Source of the DNA: Haloarcula halobia
GTDB taxonomy: Archaea > Halobacteriota > Halobacteria > Halobacteriales > Haloarculaceae
Assembly: GCF_029338255.1 (NCBI RefSeq)
Contig: NZ_CP119787.1
Span: forward strand, 744,001 to 808,000
DNA: 64,000 nt
Direction: 5' to 3'
The notes beneath the pieces are model-generated. The model searched no databases. It was not told the DNA's origin and saw only the letters and a program-made list of their open reading frames with translations. Below, piece by piece: positions 27,000 to 35,357 of this stretch. The position numbers and the translations under genes were made by a program. How positions within the stretch are numbered: position 1 is the first letter of the stretch; each line of letters starts with the position of its first letter.

Positions 27000-28451
27000 T
27001 CACGCCTCGAGCGACTCGACGCGGTCCCGGATCCTGTCCCACGTCGCCTGGTTCTGCGGTTCGTACTCGGTCACCGGGAACTGCTCGGCGACGAGCTCCC
27101 GGCCCGCCTCGATGTCGGGGACCTCGTCGCCGGCCCGCAACTGGACGAGGAGGTTCCCCAGCGCCGTCGCCTCCGTCGGGCCCGCGTGGACGGGGCGCCC
27201 GATGGCCGAGGCGAACAGCTGGCAAAACGGCTCGTTCCGGACGCCGCCACCGCCGAGGTGGATCCGGTCGACGCGCTCGTCGGCGACCGACAGCAGGCGG
27301 TCCAGCACGAGCGCCGACCCCGCGGCCAGACTCACGAGCAGGCAGTTCGTCGTCTCGAACTCGTCTTCGGGCGGGGTCTGGCCGGTCCGCTCGCAGACGT
27401 CCCGGACGCGGGACCGGACGTCGCCGTCGAACTGGGCGTCGAGGAACTCGTCGCTGCGGATGTCGATTACCGGGACGTCGGCGTCGGGTTCCGCCACCCG
27501 GTCGAGCAGCGGTTCGTACTCGTAGGTCTGCCCGGTCTCGCGCCACTCGTCCCGGCAGTGCTCGAGCAGGCTGAATCCCGGCAGGTTCCGCATGAACCGG
27601 ACCCGTCCTTCGACGCCCACCTCGTTCGACCCGCCGGCGTCGTACACCGCGTCGGTGACGATGGGGTCGGGCAGTTCCAGCCCCGGGATGAACCACGACC
27701 CGGTGCACAGCCAGGCGTTGTTCGTCTCCGTCAGGGGTAGCGCCCCGACCGCCGAGGCGGTGTCGTGGCTCGGCGGGAGCACGATGTCGGGTTCGACGCC
27801 GTCCGGACCCGTCGGGTCGACCGAGCCGGCGACGGTCCCGGCGGGGACCGGGTCGGCAAACAGGTCGCGGGGCAGGCCCAGCGCCTCGATGAGCTCGTCG
27901 GCCCACGTCTCCGACCGGATGTCGAACACCTGGAGCGTCATCGCGTAGGACCGCTCGGTCTCGGCGGTTCCGCCGAGCTCGTGGCCGAGCAGCTGCGGGA
28001 GCGGGACGATGGTGTCGGCGTCCTCGAACAGGTCGGGCGCCTCGTTGTACTGGTAGTGGATGGGCCCCGGCGCCCCGTTGTAGCCGGTCAGGTGGAACGC
28101 CCGGCGCGCCGAACAGCGGGCGGTGGTCCGGTCCAGCTCCGACCACAGCGACGGGTCCCGATAGAAGTAGGGGTTCCGGAGCAGTTCGCCGTCGGCCAGC
28201 AGCCCGAAGTCCAGCGCCGTCGCGTCGATGCCGACCGAGGCGATGTCGCCGTACGCTTCGTTCGCGGCCGCGATGCCCTCGCGCAGGCCCTCGGTCAGCG
28301 CCGGGACGTCCCAGACGTGGCGACCGTCCTCCCACGTCGTCTCGTTGTCGAGTCGTGTCACCGGTTCGAAGGTGAGCTCGCCGTCGGTGAGCGACCCGGC
28401 GTGGATCTTGACGCTGCTGCTCCCGACGTCGATGGCCAGACGGTGTGACAT
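27000..28451 (-). CDS. FGGY family carbohydrate kinase (rhamnulokinase-like)
   Basis: 483 residues. Phosphate-binding loop AIDVGSSSVKIHAG at the N-terminus, VGIDATALDFGLL in the first domain, and adenosine-site HLGGGGVRNEPFCQ in the C-terminal ATPase domain. The overall pattern (DNETTWEDGRHVWDV, SHDTASAV) is closest in memory to RhaB-type kinases, suggesting phosphorylation of a ketose such as rhamnulose or fuculose. No obvious RhaA or RhaD partner is in the window. Confidence 0.88.
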   Translation of the reverse strand: MSHRLAIDVGSSSVKIHAGSLTDGELTFEPVTRLDNETTWEDGRHVWDVPALTEGLREGIAAANEAYGDIASVGIDATALDFGLLADGELLRNPYFYRDPSLWSELDRTTARCSARRAFHLTGYNGAPGPIHYQYNEAPDLFEDADTIVPLPQLLGHELGGTAETERSYAMTLQVFDIRSETWADELIEALGLPRDLFADPVPAGTVAGSVDPTGPDGVEPDIVLPPSHDTASAVGALPLTETNNAWLCTGSWFIPGLELPDPIVTDAVYDAGGSNEVGVEGRVRFMRNLPGFSLLEHCRDEWRETGQTYEYEPLLDRVAEPDADVPVIDIRSDEFLDAQFDGDVRSRVRDVCERTGQTPPEDEFETTNCLLVSLAAGSALVLDRLLSVADERVDRIHLGGGGVRNEPFCQLFASAIGRPVHAGPTEATALGNLLVQLRAGDEVPDIEAGRELVAEQFPVTEYEPQNQATWDRIRDRVESLEA

Positions 28452-28490
28452 TGACTGACACCTCTGCTGGCGATACCAAAAGTGTTCAGG

Positions 28491-28942
28491 TCACTCGCCG
28501 GCCAGCCAGCCGACGAGCGAAGCCCACAGCGTCGGGTAGTGCTCCCACTCGACGAACTCGGTCGGGCCCCAGTGGGGCGCACAGTCGCTCGCGAACGCCG
28601 CCGACCGCCCCTCGCCGTGGGGTCCGACGGCGAGCAGTGGGTCCTCGTCCAGGCGGGCCAGTTCGGTGGCATCGTCGTCGACGGTGAACCGGTTGTAGCC
28701 CAGGAAGTCGGGCCACTCCCCGTCGATGGCTTCCGTCACCGGGTGGTCGCCGTCGACCGTCTCCGCGACGACGCCGTCGGGTCGCTCCACCCGGTCGTCG
28801 TGACGCCGTCGGCCTCGAGGGCTGCCTGGACGTGGTCGATGGCCTCGGTGTAGGAGGCACTCGAGAAGGTGACGAACCTCTTCGTGTGGTACTCGACCGT
28901 GTGCCAGGACTCGCCGACGAGCAGTGCGCTACCGTCACTCAC
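28491..28942 (-). pseudogene. Glutamine-amidotransferase-like (PF07090) gene with internal deletion
   Basis: The N-terminal part (from ATG 28942: ALLVGESWHTVEYHTKRF, SYTEAIDHVQAALEADGV) and the C-terminal part (28491-about 28790: DGEWPDFLGYNRF, DPLLAVGPHGEGRSAAF, DCAPHWGPTEFVEWEHY) both match the class I glutamine-amidotransferase-like family, but in different frames. About 100 residues of the usual 250 or so are missing between them. Direct repeats of GACGCCGTCGG flank the junction at about 28770-28812, consistent with deletion. Nonfunctional unless the two fragments complement, which is unlikely. Confidence 0.8.
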
Positions 28943-29005
28943 GTCACGAACTGTCGAACACCGGCCGCCAAGCCCTTTCGGTGGTCACCCGCCCGCCGCG
29001 ACGGC

Positions 29006-29695
29006 TCACTCGAACGTCTCGGCGATGGCGCGCAGTCGCGCCTCGGGGTCGTCGGCCAGCGAGATGGCCGAGGCCGCGCCGGTGGCGTCGGCGCCCTGCT
29101 CGAAGGCCAGACGGACGTCCTCGGCCGTCGAGATGCCGCCGCCGACCAGGACCGTGGTCCGGGGGTTCGCCTCGTCGATGGCCGCGACGAACGCCCGGAC
29201 GCGGTCGGGGTGGGTCTGGGTGATGGCGCGGTCGGTCGAGATGTCGCCTGGCTTCTCGAAGACGAGCGAGTCGGGGTCGAAGGCCGCGACGGCCCGCCCC
29301 ATCTCGACGCTGTCGACACAGACGATGGAGTCTACGTCCGCCTCGCGACAGCGTTCGATCTTCCGCTCGACGTCCGCGATCGTGTCGCGGTTCTCGGCGT
29401 GGTTGATCACCGCGCCCTGCGCGCCGGCCTCACGGATGGTCTCGGGCAGTATCTTCCCGATGCCGCGGCCCGGTTCCGCGCTGTGGACCACGGGCGTCGT
29501 CACGGTCAGGTCCGTCTCGGTCGCGATCATCCGGAGGTCGGGCACCTGGGGGGTAAGCACGAAGTTCGCGGCCGTCTCCGACTCGACCCGTTCGATCATC
29601 CGCGCGAACTCGAGGCCTTCCTCGCCGCCGGTCCCCGGGTAGATCTTGAAGTTGATCTGGAAGTAGGGGTAGGTCAGGTTGTGCTCGCGGGTCAT
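29006..29695 (-). CDS. Triosephosphate-isomerase-like protein
   Basis: 229 residues, the size of archaeal TIM. N15-x-K17 (INFKIYPG) fits the substrate-binding Asn/Lys; H99 (INHAENR) and E147 (VFEKPGDIS) fit the catalytic His and Glu; GGGIST (185-190) and GAASAI form the phosphate site. The Glu loop differs from the usual EPPELIG. A second TIM beside DUF1537 kinase and PdxA2 suggests it takes DHAP from four-carbon acid-sugar breakdown, or isomerises a related sugar phosphate. Confidence 0.85.
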   Translation of the reverse strand: MTREHNLTYPYFQINFKIYPGTGGEEGLEFARMIERVESETAANFVLTPQVPDLRMIATETDLTVTTPVVHSAEPGRGIGKILPETIREAGAQGAVINHAENRDTIADVERKIERCREADVDSIVCVDSVEMGRAVAAFDPDSLVFEKPGDISTDRAITQTHPDRVRAFVAAIDEANPRTTVLVGGGISTAEDVRLAFEQGADATGAASAISLADDPEARLRAIAETFE

Positions 29696-29758
29696 CGTGT
29701 GTACTCCAGCGTTCCCCCGGTTGTGTCCGTGCCACCGACCGCGCCGACGTCGCCGCGC

Positions 29759-30184
29759 TCACTCGAGGACAACGACGTCCACCTCCCGCTCGCGGGGCCC
29801 GCAGAGCTCGAACAGCATCACGGCCTCCCAGGTCCCGAGGTCGAGTTCGCCGTCCTCTAGCAGGGTGAGGACCGGCCGCTTGATCATCGCCGAGATGATG
29901 TGTGCGTGGGCGTTCGGTTGCTCGCCGCGGTTGATGTGGTCTAAGTCGTGGTAGTAGCCGTCGTCCGGCGGGGCCATCTCGATGAAGTGCTGTTTCAGGT
30001 CGAAGAGCAGCTTCTCCTCGAACTCGTTGGTCGACAGCGCCGCGGAGGTGTGTGGCGTCGACGCCCAGACGATGCCGTTCTCGACGTCGAGTTCCTCGAC
30101 GGCGGCGGTGACCTCCGGCGTGACGTTCTGGATGTCGAACCGGTCCGTGCTCTCGACGGCGACTGTGTGCTTGTGTATCTGCAT
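29759..30184 (-). CDS. YjbQ/UPF0047 family protein
   Basis: 141 residues. Characteristic motifs: VWASTPHTSAALSTNE, HAHIISAMI and the C-terminal LGTWEAVMLFELCGPRER with metal-binding His residues. Escherichia coli YjbQ has weak thiamine-phosphate synthase activity, but the true role is unsettled. ATG 30184 is supported by a GTTAAA box about 27 nt upstream. Divergent from the VOC gene at 30279. Confidence 0.9.
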   Translation of the reverse strand: MQIHKHTVAVESTDRFDIQNVTPEVTAAVEELDVENGIVWASTPHTSAALSTNEFEEKLLFDLKQHFIEMAPPDDGYYHDLDHINRGEQPNAHAHIISAMIKRPVLTLLEDGELDLGTWEAVMLFELCGPREREVDVVVLE

Positions 30185-30278
30185 ACTCCACGACTCTCGG
30201 AACCGACAGTTAAACATTCGTGTCTGTCAGATGACTGTTCACAAAACGGTTTTGTACTTCGGTGCGGTCGGTGCGTAT

Positions 30279-30779
30279 ATGTCTGATTCCGAACAGGCCT
30301 ACCCGCGCGTGATGGGACACGTCGGGCTGGCCGTCAGCGACATCGAGGCGGCATTCGAGTGGTACCAGGACGTGCTCGGCTTCACGCCGGTCATGGAACC
30401 CGACACCGTCGAGGCTGGCGAGGGCCACTTCGGGAAGCTGGCCCAGGACGCCATCGGCAAGGACTTCGGCGAGATGAAGATCGCCCACATGGCGACCGGC
30501 GACCACGTCGGGTTCGAGCTGTTCGAGTTCGAGGGCGTCGAGCAGAACGACCCGGACCCGACGGAGGCCGGCCTCTCCCATTTCTGTGTCCAGGACCCCA
30601 ACATCGAGGCGAAGGTCGAGGAGATCGTCGCGGCCGGCGGCGAGCAACTGTCCTCGAAGGTCTGGAAGATATTCCCCGAGGAACCCGAGTACAAGATGTG
30701 CTACTGTGCGGACCCGTGGGGGAACATCCTCGAACTCCACTCCCGGGGCTACGAGCACATGCACGCGAACAAGGCCTGA
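30279..30779 (+). CDS. VOC/glyoxalase superfamily protein
   Basis: 166 residues. Two beta-alpha-beta-beta-beta modules: HVGLAVSDIEAAFEWYQDVLGF at the N-terminus and DPTEAGLSHFCVQDPN followed by YCADPWGNILELHS. Putative metal ligands are H19 in GHVGLAV, a Glu/His in the central strands, and E in ILELHS. Likely an isomerase, epimerase, lyase or dioxygenase acting on a small metabolite; exact activity is not inferable. ATG 30279 is used because upstream frame residues overlap the promoter. Confidence 0.85.
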   Translation: MSDSEQAYPRVMGHVGLAVSDIEAAFEWYQDVLGFTPVMEPDTVEAGEGHFGKLAQDAIGKDFGEMKIAHMATGDHVGFELFEFEGVEQNDPDPTEAGLSHFCVQDPNIEAKVEEIVAAGGEQLSSKVWKIFPEEPEYKMCYCADPWGNILELHSRGYEHMHANKA

Positions 30780-30816
30780 GGCTGCGCGCTTCTCGCCGAG
30801 CCCCGGGATCGCCCGT

Positions 30817-32133
30817 TCAGTAGTCCTCGGACGCGAGGTCCCCGTCCTCGAGCGAGAGGTCCCGCAGTTCGCCGACCGTCACGTCCTCGTGTGCTTCCAG
30901 TTCCGGAACCACCGCCTCGGAGACGAGCAGGTGGCCCGGCTCCATCGTGTTCGGGATGCGGGCGACGCGCAACGCCTCGGGGTCCGGCGTGCCCGTTATC
31001 GACGGTGAGAGGAGGAGTGCGCTCTCGTCGTCGGGGACCACGAGCGGAATCTTCGCCCGCTTGGTCTCCCCGCTCGTGGCGATGTTGACGTACGTGTCGC
31101 CCAGGTCCAGCTCGCGCACGAGGTCCTGGTGGACCACGTCGGCGAGGCCGATGCCGAGGCCGTTGCCGTGTGAGGGCGGGGTGAGCGACCGGACGTAGAC
31201 CCGGGTGTAGGTCGGCCGGTCGGGTTCGACCTCGCCCTGGAAGTACGTCCGTCCGAGGACGTTGGTGTCCATGCCGGTGCCGCTGACCTCCTTGCCCATC
31301 TCGTCGACGATCAGCAGGTCCAGCTCGTCGACGGGCAAGGTCGGGAGCTCCTCGTAGGCCAGCTCCAGCAGCTCGGGTTCGCGGTCGAGTATCTCGTCGG
31401 TCGGGATCCCCTCGACGTGGGTGGCCCGATCGTGGGCGTTCTCCACGAGGGCGACGCCGCCGACGACCGGGAGTTCCTCGAAGAGCACCTCGGCCCGTGC
31501 GCGTATCTCCGCGCCCATGTCGCCTTTCAGCGCGGCGTTGTGCATCATCTCCGCGCCCCGGTGTTTCCCCATCCCGATGACGGCCATCTTACAGAGACCG
31601 GACTCGATGCGGTCGCTGAAGTCCGTGTGTGGCTTGACCCGGTTGGCGACGACGATGCCGTCGGCGTCCGTGGCCAGGCGGTCGGCGTAGACCGGACTCC
31701 CGTCGCAGGTCCCGACCACGGCGACGTCCATCGACGACCGGATGGGACAGCCAAGCGAGTCCTCGGTCATCCCGAGGTCGGCGAGCACCTCGCGCTGGCC
31801 CTCGGCCGTCGCGCCCCCGTGGCTCCCCATCGACGGGAAGACGAAGGGTTCGAAACCCCGCGCTTGCAGTGCCTCGACGACGCCCGCGATCATCTCGGGG
31901 AAGTCGTGGATGCCCCGACTGCCCGCGGTGACGGCGATGCTGGCGCCCGCCGGGAGCGAATCGAGGTCGACGAACTCGCCGACCGCGTCCCGGCCGGCCG
32001 CCCGGACGTCGTCGATCTCGGTGACGTCCCACTCGACGCTGGCCGGCGCGAACCGCGGCAGGTCGTCGGCGGTCACGTCGTTGGCCGTCGCGAGGTGCTC
32101 CGGGTCGGGTACCCCGAGAGGTATCTCTGGCAT
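30817..32133 (-). CDS. LarA-like protein (DUF2088, lactate racemase family)
   Basis: 438 residues. Contains SMGSHGGATAEGQ, VANRVKPHTDF, GLCKMAVIGMGKHRGAEMMH, which resemble the His/Lys residues binding the nickel-pincer cofactor in lactate racemase. No LarB, LarC or LarE cofactor-synthesis gene is in the window, so cofactor dependence cannot be judged. It may racemise a hydroxy acid such as lactate from deoxysugar breakdown, or act on a sugar acid. An ATTAAG box at about 32157 supports ATG 32133. Confidence 0.85.
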   Translation of the reverse strand: MPEIPLGVPDPEHLATANDVTADDLPRFAPASVEWDVTEIDDVRAAGRDAVGEFVDLDSLPAGASIAVTAGSRGIHDFPEMIAGVVEALQARGFEPFVFPSMGSHGGATAEGQREVLADLGMTEDSLGCPIRSSMDVAVVGTCDGSPVYADRLATDADGIVVANRVKPHTDFSDRIESGLCKMAVIGMGKHRGAEMMHNAALKGDMGAEIRARAEVLFEELPVVGGVALVENAHDRATHVEGIPTDEILDREPELLELAYEELPTLPVDELDLLIVDEMGKEVSGTGMDTNVLGRTYFQGEVEPDRPTYTRVYVRSLTPPSHGNGLGIGLADVVHQDLVRELDLGDTYVNIATSGETKRAKIPLVVPDDESALLLSPSITGTPDPEALRVARIPNTMEPGHLLVSEAVVPELEAHEDVTVGELRDLSLEDGDLASEDY

Positions 32134-32175
32134 ACCTGTGGATGCAGGCCGCCGGTATTAAGATGTGTTCCTCGC

Positions 32176-33180
32176 TCAGGCCGTGTCGGTGGCCATCTCG
32201 ACGGCGACCTGCGCGGCGTCGACGAGGCTCTGTTCGGAGGCGATGCCCTCGCCAGCGATGTCGAAGGCGGTGCCGTGGTCGACGCTGGTCCGGACGATGG
32301 GGAGGCCGATGGTCACGTTGACCCCGGAGACGGCGGCCCCGCCGGCGAAGCCGAGCATCTTGATGGGGATGTGGCCCTGGTCGTGGTACATCGAGACGAC
32401 GCAGTCGAACGCGCCGCGGGCCGCGCGGACGTAGACCGTGTCGGGTGATTCGGGCCCGACGGCGTCGATGCCCTCCTCGCGGGCCTGCTCGACCGCGGGC
32501 GCTATCTCGGCGTCGTCTTCGTCACCGAGCAGGCCGCCGTCGCTGGCGTGGGGGTTGAGGCCGGCGACCCCGATCGTCGGCGAGTCGACGCCGAGGTCCC
32601 GCAGCGCGTCGGCGGTCAGGCGAACCGTCGTCAGGACGCGCTCCTGGCTGACGAGGTCGCAGGCCTCCCGCAGCGGGACGTGGGTACTCACGTGGGTGAC
32701 GCGCAGTTCGTCCTCGACGAGCATCATCGCGTAGTCGTCGGTGTCCGTGTAGTCGGCGAGCATGCCGGTGTGGCCCGCGTAGGTGCTCCCGGCGAGCTTC
32801 GTCGCCTGCTTGTTTATCGGCGCGGTCGTGATGGCGTCGATGTCGCCGGCTTTCGCCAGTTCGATGGCGCGCTCGATGTACGCGAGGCTGGCCTCGCCGT
32901 TGGCCTGGGCCACCTCGCCCCGGACGAGGTCGGTGACGTTGTCGAGGTCCAGCACCGGAATCGCGTCGGGTGCGAACTCCGCGTCGGCGACGGACTCGAC
33001 CGGGTCGACGGTCAGGTCCGCCTCGCAGATGGCAATCGCGTCGGCCAGGACGTCCGCGTCGCCGACGACGACCGGGCGGCTGAACTCGCGGAGCCGCGGG
33101 TAGCCCTTCGCGATGACCTCGGGGCCGATGCCCGCGGGGTCACCCATGGTGATACCGAGTATCGGGGGAGACTCACTCAT
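32176..33180 (-). CDS. PdxA family dehydrogenase (PdxA2-like)
   Basis: 334 residues. N-terminus ILGITMGDPAGIGPEV, metal-ligand histidines in VSTHVPLREA and MYHDQGHIPIK, and LNPHASDGGLLGDED. It is encoded with a DUF1537 kinase (8-nt overlap), the arrangement of PdxA2 enzymes. Those oxidise and decarboxylate D-threonate or erythronate 4-phosphate to DHAP rather than acting in pyridoxal synthesis. ATG 33180 was chosen by the conserved start; an open frame further upstream lies inside the kinase gene. Confidence 0.93.
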   Translation of the reverse strand: MSESPPILGITMGDPAGIGPEVIAKGYPRLREFSRPVVVGDADVLADAIAICEADLTVDPVESVADAEFAPDAIPVLDLDNVTDLVRGEVAQANGEASLAYIERAIELAKAGDIDAITTAPINKQATKLAGSTYAGHTGMLADYTDTDDYAMMLVEDELRVTHVSTHVPLREACDLVSQERVLTTVRLTADALRDLGVDSPTIGVAGLNPHASDGGLLGDEDDAEIAPAVEQAREEGIDAVGPESPDTVYVRAARGAFDCVVSMYHDQGHIPIKMLGFAGGAAVSGVNVTIGLPIVRTSVDHGTAFDIAGEGIASEQSLVDAAQVAVEMATDTA

Positions 33181-34453
33181 CGTTCCCCGCGAGCGCCTCC
33201 AGGCAGTTAACGATGGTCTCTCGCTCGCCGAACCCGCCAGCCTTGGTCGCCAGCCGGGTCCCGGCCGCGTCGCCGTCTGCGACCCAGCCCAGCGGGATGC
33301 CCGTCTCGACGGCCTCGCCGGCGAGTTCGACGACGGCGGCGTCGAGCGCCCGCAGGCCCGCCACTGCGACGTCGCCACCGGTGTAGAACAGCCCCGCTGG
33401 GGCCTCCGCCCGGACGACGGCCGCCCCCGTCGCTGCCAGGCCGGTCGCGACGCGCTCGCGTATCTCGGCGTCCGAGAGCCCTCGGTCACGGCCGACCGCG
33501 ACGGTTCGCTCGACGGCGTCTTCGCCCGTCGCCGCCGTCACGACGGCGGGCCGGCCGCTGGCGAGGCGCTCGCTCGCCCGCTCGACGGCCGCCTCGGCGG
33601 GGCCCGGTGTGAGGACCGCCGAGGGGTCCAGTTCCACGATTGCCGCTTCGGGCAGTGCGTCCAGCTGCGTCAGCGTCGTCTCGCTGACGCTCCCGACGAC
33701 CCCAAGCGGCGCTCCGGCCCCGGGCTCGGGTCCGGCCCTGACCTCGGCCTCGGGGTCGGGAACGTGGACGTGTTTGGCCAGGCCGCCGCTGCCGACGTAG
33801 AGCGGGTCACGCTCGGCGCCCGCGCGAGCGATGGTCGACAGGTCGTCTTCGTCGCGGGCATCACAGACGACGACCGGCGCGTGCTCGGCGGCCGCGATGG
33901 CCGCGTCGAGGCGCTCGCGGACCCGCTCGGCACCCGCCTCGACGTCGCTCGCGGGCACGTGCTCGACGCGGCGCCCGAACCCCTCGAACAGCGCCGGCAC
34001 CGCGGCCGAGGATGCTCCCTTCTCGTCGTCGGCGTACTCCGTCTCGTCGAGCGGCGTCCCGTGGACGTAGTGGCGCCCGGCCTCGGTCGTCCGCCCCGCC
34101 TCGGGGAACGCCGGAGCGACCAGCGCAGCGGGGGCACCGGACGCAGCGAGTGCGGCGTCGGTTTCGGCCCCGATGTTCCCCCGGAGCGTCGAGTCGACCT
34201 TCTTGTAGACCGTCTCGGCGGGCACCGACTCGACCACGTCCCGCACCGCCGGGGCCGCGCGCTCGGCGTCGGCGTACCTGCTGTCGGTGTTGACCCCGAC
34301 CACCGGCGACGCCGGCGTCGCGTCGCCGTGCCCGTCGGCCGGGACCGGGACGACGGCCGTCTCGTGTCCCCGCACCGCGAACCCCTGTGCCGTGTCCAGC
34401 GTCCCGGTCAGGTCGTCGGCGACAATCGTCACGAGGTGCACGTTCGCGTTCAC
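33173..34453 (-). CDS. Four-carbon acid sugar kinase (DUF1537)
   Basis: About 426 residues. N-terminal domain with IVADDLTGTLDTA and YKKVDSTLRGNIGAE; C-terminal nucleotide-binding domain with LFYTGGDVA. The family phosphorylates D-threonate, D-erythronate and similar acids (DtnK, OtnK). It has no ATG near its conserved start: GTG 34453 lies about 26 nt after a TATAAAA box and is preferred over GTG 34465. First gene of a two-gene operon with PdxA2, probably feeding DHAP to the TIM-like protein at 29006. Confidence 0.9.
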   Translation of the reverse strand: MNANVHLVTIVADDLTGTLDTAQGFAVRGHETAVVPVPADGHGDATPASPVVGVNTDSRYADAERAAPAVRDVVESVPAETVYKKVDSTLRGNIGAETDAALAASGAPAALVAPAFPEAGRTTEAGRHYVHGTPLDETEYADDEKGASSAAVPALFEGFGRRVEHVPASDVEAGAERVRERLDAAIAAAEHAPVVVCDARDEDDLSTIARAGAERDPLYVGSGGLAKHVHVPDPEAEVRAGPEPGAGAPLGVVGSVSETTLTQLDALPEAAIVELDPSAVLTPGPAEAAVERASERLASGRPAVVTAATGEDAVERTVAVGRDRGLSDAEIRERVATGLAATGAAVVRAEAPAGLFYTGGDVAVAGLRALDAAVVELAGEAVETGIPLGWVADGDAAGTRLATKAGGFGERETIVNCLEALAGNDE

Positions 34454-34475
34454 GTCGGAGACCACCGTGGCCGCG

Positions 34476-34482
34476 TATAAAA
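34476..34482 (-). promoter_or_regulatory. TATA box of the acid-sugar kinase operon
   Basis: TATAAAA (TTTTATA on the coding strand) centred about 26 nt from GTG 34453; decides between the two candidate GTG starts. Confidence 0.6.
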
Positions 34483-34918
34483 ATGGTCCCCGTCTGCGAC
34501 GCGAGCCGCCGTGAACACAGCGACACGGCCGCCGCGCAGTACGGCTCTCTGCCGGCAGGCCGTCGGCACATCAGGTTCAATATCGGCATATGTACTATCC
34601 CTGCGACTCTTCGTGCTCTTCTAGTAGTATCGAATCCAGTTCGGATGTACCTCTACCGAATCTGAATCTACCTACTGTCGAATCCTCTCCACTATGTGTG
34701 TAAATACATACACTTTTCAGGAGAGTGTCGACGGAAGCGCTACCGGACGACGCTCGAATCTGCTCTCAGTCCCCCGGCACGACGACTGTCGGGCCGCCAG
34801 CGGCCGAGCGCAAAAACGTGTCTCACTGTCGCGTGCCGAGTCGCCACCCGATACTTTCGGTTCCACCTCCGGGGAATCCGACCCAAACGTATATGCGTAT
34901 CAAAACTAATATCCGGGC
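34483..34918. other. Intergenic region at the island's right edge
   Basis: Contains AT-rich words near 34690 (TAAATACATACAC) and before 34919 but no gene with family features. Three overlapping short frames in the same stretch look like chance openings. Confidence 0.45.
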
Positions 34919-35272
34919 GTGAGCTCCCCCGAATCGAACCACCTCTGTAACCGCGCTCCGGTCGTCGAAGTCACCTACCACCCGACGAGCGACCGGACCC
35001 CGCTCGAGGCCATCGTCCTGGGTCTCACCGAGGCGTCGGACGTCGATCCGACCGAGTTCCCGCCCCTCCAGCACTCCATCGACCTCGACGCCATCAACCA
35101 GCTCTTCGCGGGCGATTCGAAAGGTGAGAACCGGGACGCCGTCCTCAGTTTCACCGTCGAGAACTGGCTGGTCTTCGTCCGCGCCGACGGCACGATACGC
35201 ATCTGTGACCGCCGGCAACCGATGCAGCCGGCCCCCGTGTTCGACGCCACCCTCGCCGAGACGCCGCGCTAG
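34919..35272 (+). CDS. HalOD1 output-domain protein
   Basis: 117 residues matching the small haloarchaeal output domain found alone or after receiver domains: PLEAIVLGLTEASDVDP, PPLQHSIDLDAINQLF, and FTVENWLVFVRADGTIRI. The function is unknown, thought to be a signalling output. Starts at GTG 34919; an AAACTAAT box upstream fits a short leader. Confidence 0.8.
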   Translation: MSSPESNHLCNRAPVVEVTYHPTSDRTPLEAIVLGLTEASDVDPTEFPPLQHSIDLDAINQLFAGDSKGENRDAVLSFTVENWLVFVRADGTIRICDRRQPMQPAPVFDATLAETPR

Positions 35273-35357
35273 ACCGGTCCCGCGCCGGGCGACCGGTGTG
35301 TCGGGCGTGGTCACCGTCGGGCCACAGGCTTATCGCCCACTCGGCCGTAGGGGCGGT

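Noticed and set aside
25734-27740. Plus-strand frame of 668 codons
   Set aside because: Antisense to the KxK dehydratase and FGGY kinase, both with clear motifs.
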